Part shown: piece after piece, positions 56,169-64,000 of the stretch
How the letters are laid out: every line of letters begins with the position of its first letter
Position numbering within the stretch: the stretch's first letter is position 1
NCBI GenBank assembly: GCA_023101725.1
Contig: JALJCO010012870.1
Coordinates: 1-64,000 of the forward strand
Length of the DNA stretch: 64,000 nucleotides
DNA from: Atherinomorus stipes
Lineage: Eukaryota > Chordata > Actinopteri > Atheriniformes > Atherinidae
Direction: 5' to 3'
Notes under the pieces: model-generated
What the model was told of the DNA's origin: nothing
The model's input: only the letters and a program-made list of their open reading frames with translations
Database searches by the model: none
Made by a program: the position numbers and the translations under genes

Positions 56169-56437
56169 ACAATTAGGCAGGGAAAGACCACTGTTAGCAG
56201 AGAACTGTTGCAACTGAGAAAGTCCCAGTTGGGGGGCCTTCCCACTCCACAGAGCAGAAGAAACCATCGGGTTTGAAAAACTGCTTAGGTAAAGATAGAG
56301 GATACATTGACACACAAAAAAAGGAATCTGAGTAGCACATTCATTTTAATAACATTCATCCTGCCAATTAATGAAGGAGGGAGAAAGTTCCACCTCTGAA
56401 AATCTGATGCGATCTGGGAGACCACAGGGGCTAAATC

Positions 56438-58019
56438 TAGTGTTGTAGAACTCCAGATCGGTCCTGGTCTCGAGACCTTGTTTTCGGTTCTCGGTCTCGT
56501 CTTGGTATCGACAGCATTTTGTCTCGGTCTTGTCCCGGTCTCGGACAGGGCGGTCTCGGGATTTTTGAACGAGACCGGTCGAGACCATTGCTGATCGGCT
56601 TTTTGTCCATAACTTAGCTGCTGATAAGAGTGGAAAAGGAGCCTCTTAAAAACAGCGAATGACAACTTAAAACCATCGGTAGTGTTACGTCTCCCTGCAG
56701 CTGCACTGTGACCGAGCGCCTCCTGCGCACACCTGCAGAGATGCGCGAGCCGACAGGAGGAGAGCGGCTGTGTGAACTTGTAAGCATGACTGTAGCTACC
56801 ATTGCCATACCATAGCATACCGCGGTCTGGACCAGGACCTCAGTATTTATAATAAAATTAACCAAAAAACCATGAAGCTCAAAAGCATTTACCCGAAAAG
56901 ACGATTTCTGTGCGGATTGATACTGAAATAGTGATTCTTCACCGACCAACCACCTGTATTATAGAACTGATTCTCAAGCTAAATCTGATTTCACATTTAT
57001 TATCACCGATGAACACCGTGAAAACTAACTAAATCGTACAAATAGGTTTGAACTACTTCTTCCGCCTGCCAAGGCGCAAAGCACCGCATCATCAGCTGTT
57101 CAGTCACTGATCAGAGATCGATCATCCACACAGCAAATCCCCGTTATTTTTTCAGACTTCAGGTATGCAGAGTAATTATTTCACATCAGAGATCATTAAG
57201 AACATCTTACCCGCAACAGTGATGCTTAGCAGGGTCATTATTGTCTCCAGGTTAATGTAGAGTTTAGATTTACTGAACAAACTCCCTGTTTGCGCATTTG
57301 TGATTGAGTCTACATGGTTCTCACCTCATGCAGCATGCGTGTTTACTTCAGGTTCGTTGTGAATCTGAATTTTGTTTGATTATAAACTTTTTTTTAGTAG
57401 TGATTATATCATTTCATGTTTGTGCAAACTGTCTCATTACTAAACAAAATAGTTCTTTGTAAAACTTTTCAACATTGTGAGTATGATGATGATGATGATG
57501 ATGATGATGACACTGCAGAAATTTCAGATGATATGCAGAACTTATACAGGCCTACATATAGGAGTAGGCTACTTATACTGTTGTCATTAGTTCTAAAACA
57601 GACACTGAGATTAAAAAGAGACCAAATGACAGAAAATAAGAAGAGATTTCTCCCAACTTGACAATAGTTAAAATTGATGTTTGCCAAAATTTATTAGTTT
57701 ATAGTTTATTTAATTCATAATGCTGCTTTCAAAACAACAGAACAACGATTAATTTTTGTTGTCATATTTGTTTAAAAGTTAACTTTAAAAAACCCTCACA
57801 TTTTGATGTTTTGTTATGATTTTTCTTTGATATTTGTGTCCTTGGTCTCGGCTTGGTCTCGGTCCGTAAAGGTCTTGGTCTTGTCTCGGTCTCTGTCGGT
57901 GAAAGTCTTGGTCTTGTCTCGGTCTCGACCTCTGAATGTCTTGACCTTGTCTTGGTCTCGGTACTCCCTGGTCTCGGAAATGTCTTGGTCTCGGTTGGTG
58001 CGGTTTGACTACAACACTA
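56438..58019. mobile_element. hAT-like element with GTCTCGG-rich ends
   Basis: The ends are TAGTGTTGTAG (56438-56448) and CTACAACACTA (58009-58019), perfect 11-bp inverted repeats. Both subterminal regions (56455-56580 and 57835-57990) are packed with GGTCTCGG, GTCTTGTCTCGG and similar words. The 8-mers outside the ends (GCTAAATC and CGTCTCTG) do not match. The interior has a (ATG)9 microsatellite at 57483-57510 and short frames with no recognised transposase. Confidence 0.8.
57483..57510. repeat. (ATG)n microsatellite
   Basis: About nine ATG units that read as poly-Asp in one frame. It is internal to the hAT-like element. Confidence 0.95.
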
Positions 58020-61000
58020 CGTCTCTGTCTCAAAAGTCTCAGTCTCGTCTCGGTCTCTAAAAGTCATGGTCACGTCTCGGTCTCAAAAGTCTCGTTCTCG
58101 TCTCGGTCTCTAAAAGTCTCAGTCTCTAAAAGTCTCCGTCTCGACTCCGTCTCTAAAAGTCTCGGTCTCGTCTCGGTCTCTAAAAGTCTCGGTCTCGTCT
58201 CGGTCTCTAAAAGTCTCGGTCTCGTCTCGGTCTCTAAAAGTCTCGATCTCGTCTCGGTCTCTAAAAGTCTCGGTCTCGTCTCGGTCTCTAAAAGTCTCGG
58301 TATCGTCTCGGTCTCTAAGAGTCTCGGTCTCGTCTCGGTCTCTAAAAGTCTCGGTCTCGTCTCGGTCTCTGAAAGTCTCGGTCTTGTCTCGGTCTCGTCT
58401 CGGTCTCTAAAAGTCTCGGTATCGTCTCGGTTTCTAAAAGTCTCGCACTCGTCTCGGTCTCTAAAAGTCATGGTCACGTCTCGGTCTCAAAAGTCTCGTT
58501 CTCGTCTCGGTCTCTAAAAGTCTCAGTCTCTAAAAGTCTCCGTCTCGACTCCGTCTCTAAAAGTCTCGGTCTCGTCTCGGTCTCTAAAAGTCTCGGTCTC
58601 GTCTCGGTCTCTAAAAGTCTCGGTCTCGTCTCGGTCTCTAAAAGTCTCGATCTCGTCTCGGTCTCTAAAAGTCTCGGTCTCGTCTCGGTCTCTAAAAGTC
58701 TCGGTATCGTCTCGGTCTCTAAGAGTCTCGGTCTCGTCTCGGTCTCTAAAAGTCTCGGTCTCGTCTCGGTCTTGAAAGTCTCGGTTTGTTGGTTCGTTCG
58801 GTCTCTAAAAGTTCGGTTCTCGTTTAAAAGTTGCACTCGTCTCGGTCTCTAAAAGTCTCGGTCTCGTCTCGGTCTCTAAAAGTCTCGGCCTCTAAAAGTC
58901 TCGATCTCGTCTCGGTCTCTAAAAGTCTCGGTCTTGTCTCGGTCTCTAAAAGTCTCGGTCTCGTCTCGGTCTCTAAAATTCTTGGTCTCTAAAAGTCTCG
59001 GTCTCTAAAAGTCTCGGTCTCGTCTCGGTCTTTAAAAGTCTCGGTCTAGTCTCGGTCTCTACAAGTCTCGATCTCGTCTCTGTCTCTAGAAGTCTCGATC
59101 TCGTCTCGGTCTCTAAAAGTCTCGGTCTAGTCTCGGTCTCTAAAAGTCTCGATCTCGTCTCGGTCTCTAAAAGTCTCGGACTCTAAAAGTCTCGGTCTCT
59201 AAAAGTCTCGGTCTCGTCTCGGTCTCTAAAAGTCTCGGTCTCGTCTCGGTCTCTAAAAGTCTCGGTCTTGTCTCGGTTCTAAAAGTTTGTTTTGTTTTAA
59301 AGTCTGGTCTTAAGGTGTCTCCTCTCTAATTGGTTGTCCCGGTCTCTAAAAGTCTCGTGTGTGTGCGGTTTTTTTTATTCCATTTGTATAAAAGTCTCGG
59401 TTCGTCTCGGTCTCTAAGTTCGGTTCGTTCGGTCTTAAGTCTTGTCTCGTCTCGGTCTCTAAAAGTCTCGATCTCGTCTCGGTCTCTAAAAGTCTCGGTC
59501 TCGTCTCGGTCTCTAAAAGTCTCGGTCTCATCTCGGTCTCTAAAAGTCGGTCTGTCTCGGTCTCTAAAAGTCTCGGTCTCTAAAAGTCTCGGTCTCGTCT
59601 CGGTCTCTAAAAGTTCGTTCTCTCGGTCTCTAAAAGTCTAGTCTTGTCTGGTCTCTAAAGTCTCTATCGTTCGTTTCTAAGTTGGTCTCTAAAGTTGCAT
59701 CGTCCGTCTCTTTGGTCTTGTCTTGGTTTGTTGGTCTTAAGTTTTCTCTCGGTCTCTAAAAGTCTCGGTCTCGTCTCGGTCTCTAAAGTCTCGGTCTCGT
59801 CTCGGTCTCTAAAAGTCTCGGTCTCTAAAGTCTGGTCTAGTCTCGGTCTCTAAAAGTCTCGATCTCGTCTCGGTCTCTAAAAGTCTCGGTCTCGTCTCGG
59901 TCTCTAAAAGTCTCGGTCTCGTCTCGGTCTCTAAAAGTCTCGGTCTCGTCTCGGTCTCTAAAAGTCTCGATCATGTCTCGGTCTCTAAAAGTCTCGATCT
60001 CGTCTCGGTCTCTAAAAGTCTGGATCTCGTCTCGGTCTCTAAAAGTCTCGGTCTCGTCTCGGTCTCTAAAAGTCTCGGTCTCGTCTCGGTCTCTAAAAGT
60101 CTCGATCTCGTCTCGGTCTCTAAAAGTCTCGGTCTCGTCTCGGTCTCTAAAAGTCTCGGTATCGTCTCGGTCTCTAAAGTCTCGGTCTCGTCTCGTCTTA
60201 AAGTCTGTCTTGTCGTCGTTCTTAAGTGACGTTTTTCTAATTATTTCTTAAAGTCTGTCTCGTCTCGGTCTCTAAAAGTTGGCCAAGCGGCGTCTCGGTC
60301 TCTAAAAGTCTCGGTCTTGTCTCGGTCTCTAAAAGTCTCGGTCTCGTCTCGGTCTAAAAGTCTCGGTCTCTAAAAGTCTCGGTCTCGTCTCGGTCTCTAA
60401 AAGTCTCGGTCTAGTCTCGGTCTGTAAAAGTCTCGATCTCGTCTCTGTCTCTAGAAGTCTCGATCTCGTCTCGGTCTCTAAAAGTCTCGGTCTAGTCTCG
60501 GTCTCTAAAAGTCTCGATCTCGTCTCGGTCTCTAAAAGTCTCGGACTCTAAAGTCTCGGTCTCTAAAAGTCTCGGTCTCGTCTCCGTCTCTAAAAGTCTC
60601 GGTCTGTCTCGGTCTCTAAAAGTCTCGGTCTTGTCTCGGTCTCTAAAAGTCTCGGTATCGTCTCGGTTTCTAAAAGTCTCGGTCTCTAAAAGTCTCGCAC
60701 TCGTCTCCGTCTCTAAAAATCTCGGTCTCGTCCCGGTCTCTAAAAGTCTCGTCTCTAAAAGTCTAGTCTCGTCTCGTCTCTAAAAGTCTCGGTCTCTATA
60801 AGTCTCGGTCTTTGGTCTAAAAGTCACGGTCTCTAAAAGTCTAGTGTGTCTGGTCTCGTCTCGGTCTCTAAAATTCTGTCTTAAAAGTCTCGGTCTCTAA
60901 AAGTCTCGGTTGTCTGGTCTTAAAAGTCTCGGTCTTAAAGTCTGGTTGGTATTTTTTTCTAAAAGTCTCGGTCTCTAAAAGTCTCGCACTCGTCTCGGTC

Positions 61001-64000
61001 ACTAAAAGTCTCGGTCTCGTCTCGGTCTCTAAAAGTCTCGGTCTCGTCTCGGTCTCTAAAAGTCTCGATCTCGTCTCGGTCTCTAAAAGTCTCGGTCTCG
61101 TCTCGGTCTCTAAAAGTCTCGGTCTCGTCTCGGTCTCTAAAAGTCTCGGCCTCTAAAAGTCTCGGTCTCGTCTCGGTCTCTAAAAGTCTCGGTCTCGTCT
61201 CGGTCTCTAAAAGTCTCGGTCTTGTCTCGGTCTCTAAAAGTCTCGGTATCGTCTCGGTTTCTAAAAGTCTCGGTCTCTAAAAGTCTCGCACTCGTCTCCG
61301 TCTCTAAAAATCTCGGTCTTGTCTTGGTCTTGTCTCGGTCTCTAAAAGTCTCGATCTCGTCTCGGTCTCTAAAAGTCTCGGTCTCGTCTCGGTCTCTAAA
61401 AGTCTCGGTCTCGTCTCGGTCTCTAAAAGTCTCGGTCTCTAAAAGTCTCGGTCTAGTCTCGGTCTCTAAAAGTCTCGATCTCGTCTCGGTCTCTAAAAGT
61501 CTCGGTATCGTCTCGGTCTCTAAAAGTCTCGGTCTCGTCTCGGTCTCTAAAAGTCTCGGTCTCGTCTCGGTCTCTAAAAGTCTCGATCATGTCTCGGTCT
61601 CTAAAAGTCTCGATCTCGTCTAGGTCTCTAAAAGTCTGGATCTCGTCTCGGTCTTTAAAAGTCTCGGTCTCGTCTCGGCCTCTAAAAGTCTCGGTCTCAT
61701 CTCGGTCTCTAAAAGTCTCGATCTCGTCTCGGCCTCTAAAAGTCTCGGTCTGGTCTCGGTCTCTAAAAGTCTCGATCTCGTCTCGGCCTCTAAAAGTCTC
61801 GGTCTCGTCTCGGTCTCTAAAAGTCTCGGTCTCGTCTCGGTCTCTGAAAGTCTCGATCTCGTCTCGGCCTCTAAAAGTCTCGGTCTCGTCTCGGTCTCTG
61901 AAAGTCTCGATCTCGTCTCGGTCTCTAAAAGTCTCGGTCTCTAAAAGTCTCGGTCTCGTCTCGGTCTCTAAAAGTCTCGGCCTCGTCTCGGTCTCTAAAT
62001 GTCTCGGTCTCATCTCGGTTTCTAAAAGTCTCGGTCTCTAAAAGTCTCGGTCTCGTCTCCGTCTCTAAAAGTCTCGGTCTCGTCTCGGCCTCGTCTCTAA
62101 AAGTCTCGGTCTCGTCTCGGTCTCTGAAAGTCTCGATCTCGTCTCGGTCTCTAAAAGTCTCGGCTCTAAAAGTCTCGGTCTCGTCTCGGTCTCTAGAAGT
62201 CTCGTTCTCGTCTCGGTCTCTAAAAGTCTCGGTCTCGTCTCGGTCTCTGAAAGTCTCGATCTCGTCTCGGTCTCTAAAAGTCTCGGTCTCGTCTCGGTCT
62301 CTAAAAGTCATGGTCTCTAATCTCGGTCTCAAAAGTCTCGTTTCGTCTCGGTCTCTAAAAGTCTCGGTCTCTAGTTCCGTCTCGTCTTAAAAGTCTCAGT
62401 CTCGTCTCGGTCTCGTCTCGGTCTCTAAAAGTCTCGGTCTCGTCTCGGTCTCTAAAAGTCTCGATCTCGTCTCGGTCTCTAAAAGTCTCGGTCTCGTCTC
62501 GGTCTCTAAAAGTCTCGGTCTCGTCTCGGTCTCTAAAAGTCTCGATCTCGTCTCGGTCTCTAAAAGCTCTCGGTCTGTGTCTCGGTCTCTCTCGTCTCTA
62601 AAAGTCTCGGTATCTAAAGTCTCGGTCTCTAAAAGTCTCGGTCTCGTCTCGGTCTCAAAGTCTCGGTCCAAAGTCTCGTCTCACTCTCTAAAAGTCTCGG
62701 TCTCGTCTCGGTCTCTAAAAGTCTCGGTCTCTAAAGTCTCTCGTCTCGGTCTCTAAAAGTCTCGGTCTCGTCTCGGTCTCTAAAAGTCTCGGTCTCGTCT
62801 CGGTCTCTAAAAGTCTCGGTCTCTAAAAGTCTCGGTCTCGTCTCGGTCTCTAAAAGTCTCGGTCTTGTCTCGGTCTCTAAAAGTCTCGATCTCGTCTCGG
62901 TCTCTAAAAGTCTCGGTCTCTAAAGTCTCGGTCTGTCTCGGTCTCTAAAAGTCTCGATCTCGTCTCGGTCTCTAAAAGTCTCGGTCTCGTCTCGGTCTCT
63001 AAAAGTCTCGGTATCGTCTCGGTCTCTAAAGTCTCGGTCTCGTCTCGGTCTCTAAAAGTCTCGGTCTCGTCTCGGTCTCTAAAAGTCTCGGTCTCTCTCG
63101 GTCTCTAAAAGTCTCGGTCTTAAAGTCTCAAAGTCTCGGTCTCTAAAAGTCTCGGTCTCGTCTCGGTCTCTAAAAGTCTCGGTCTCTAAAAGTCTCAGTC
63201 TCGTCTCGGTCTCGTCTCAGTCTCTAAAAGTCTCGGTCTCGTCTCGGTCTCTAAAAGTCTCGGTCTCTAAAAGTCTCAGTCTCGTCTCGGTCTCTAAAAG
63301 TCTCGGTCTCATCCTCGGTCTCTAAAAGTCTCGGTCTCTAAAAGTCTCGGTCTCGTCTCGGTCTCTAAAAGTCTCGGTCTCTAAAAGTCTCGGTCTCGTC
63401 TCGGTCTCTAAAAGTCACGATCTTGTCTCGGTCTCTAAAAGTCTTGATCTCGTCTCGGTCTCTAAAAGTCTGGATCTCGTCTCGGTCTTTAAAAGTCTCG
63501 GTCTCGTCTCGGCCTCTAAAAGTCTCGGTCTCATCTCGGTCTCTAAAAGTCTCGGTCTCGTCTCGGTCTCTAAAAGTCTCGGTCTCGTCTCGGTCTCTAA
63601 AAGTCTCGGTCTCGTCTCGGTCTCTAAAAGTCTCGGTCTTGTCTCGGTCTCTAAAAGTCTCGATCTCGTCTCGGTCTCTAAAAGTCTCGATCTCGTCTCG
63701 GTCTCTAAAAGTCTCGGTCTCGTCTCGGTCTCTAAAAGTCTCGATCTCGTCTCGGTCTCTAAAAGTCTCGGTCTCGTCTCGGTCTCTAAAAGTCTCGATC
63801 TCGTCTCGGCCTCTAAAAGTCTCGGTCTGGTCTCGGTCTCTAAAAGTCTCGGTCTTGTCTCGGTCTCTAAAAGTCTCGGTCTCGTCTCGGTCTCTAAAAG
63901 TCTCGATCTCGTCTCGGTCTCTAAAAGTCTCGATCTCGTCTCGGTCTCTAAAAGTCTCGGTCTCGTCTCGGTCTCTAAAAGTCTCGGTCTCGTCTCGGTC
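58020..64000. repeat. 27-bp satellite (AAAAGTCTCGGTCTCGTCTCGGTCTCT type), 6 kb or more
   Basis: The dominant unit is 27 bp: TCTCTAAAAGTCTCGG then TCTCGTCTCGG; a 16-bp short form lacks one TCTCGTCTCGG segment. Since 27 is a multiple of 3, plus frames of KVSVSSRSL and SKSLGLVSV and minus frames of RPRLLETET appear; they are not genes. The array starts exactly at the right end of the hAT-like element and runs off the window. Degraded patches occur near 58780-58835, 59270-59445, 59625-59745, 60190-60290 and 60790-60960. Confidence 0.97.
58065..58765. repeat. 404-bp higher-order duplication in the 27-bp satellite
   Basis: A distinctive order of variant units (CATGGTCACG, then CTCAAAAGTCTCGTTCTCG, then GTCTCCGTCTCGACTCCG, then the GATC and GTATCG variants and TCTAAGAG) starts at 58065 and again at 58469. 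The two runs are essentially identical until the second becomes noisy at about 58770. Confidence 0.88.

Larger units (their letters stand above)
53870..56437 (-). mobile_element. L1-type LINE fragment split by piggyBac-like element
   Basis: Minus-strand translation of 56169-56400 reads, across frameshifts, RMNVIKMNVLLRFLFL and LPKQFFK then GLSLPNCL, typical of the L1 ORF2 region after the RT (GRINVIKMNVLPK-like). The sequence resumes at 54350 and downward as YWSSHIHKMINWL and similar. It is heavily frameshifted. The piggyBac-like element at 54351-56168 lies between the two halves. Confidence 0.55.

Noticed and set aside
57785..62671. Frames with SRSLKVSVS or LETETRPRL repeats, reminiscent of RS-domain or charged repeat proteins
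   Set aside because: They are translations of the 27-bp satellite, whose unit length is a multiple of 3. There is no start context, splice structure or non-repeat domain.
1..64000. A novel multi-gene defence, biosynthetic or similar system
   Set aside because: Apart from ppm1f and one doubtful exon, all coding signals are transposon remains or tandem repeats. Nothing supports a gene cluster.

Overview
This window is eukaryotic and almost certainly from a teleost fish. It has spliced vertebrate-type exons, AT-leaning intergenic DNA, and dense copies of repeat families typical of ray-finned fish: L1/Tx1-like, Rex1/CR1-like and other non-LTR retrotransposons, Tc1, hAT and TTAA-target (piggyBac-like) DNA elements, and many minisatellites. 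There are no operons, tRNA or rRNA genes, or CRISPR arrays. Nearly all long open frames are transposon remains or frame-open tandem repeats.

The one gene I can name is the 3' end of a PP2C-family Ser/Thr phosphatase, best matched to ppm1f (POPX2). It has three plus-strand exons, at 2329-2472, 5419-5512 and 12199-12611. All three have canonical splice sites and compatible phases, and the last carries the stop codon. The 5' exons must lie left of the window. Its last two introns (2.9 and 6.7 kb) are packed with insertions: hAT elements with 8-bp target duplications, a 14-bp minisatellite open in several frames, foldback DNA and nested MITEs. A second, unidentified minus-strand coding exon may lie at 28884-29007.

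Layout. 1-1850: 3' half of an L1/Tx1-like LINE (+). 1918-12611: ppm1f exons and transposon-filled introns. 12612-17012: nested TTAA, hAT and piggyBac-like elements. 18640-19230: LINE fragment. 19380-23707: a second L1/Tx1-like LINE (-), with a TTAA MITE inside its ORF2 and a lost 3' coding end. 25105-26220: 28-bp minisatellite. 27110-27480: array grown from a dispersed repeat. 29285-29600: 11-bp array. 30690-34520: 3.8-kb array of 11-bp units holding one hAT MITE. 34535-38640: LINE, Tc1 and Harbinger-like remnants. 39545-40085: duplicated and foldback DNA. 40790-43100: 11-bp then 19-bp arrays. 43893-47370: DNA transposon with long inverted ends that carry TATA boxes. 48055-50320: Rex1-like LINE (-). 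53870-56437: L1 fragment split by a piggyBac-like element. 56438-58019: hAT-like element. 58020-64000: 27-bp array running off the window, apparently derived from the end of that hAT-like element.

I see no convincing new multi-gene system. The strongest theme is the origin of tandem arrays from transposon ends, together with a stack of datable nested insertions. Element boundaries with target-site duplications are given to the base. Repeat family names come from recognition and were not checked against a database.
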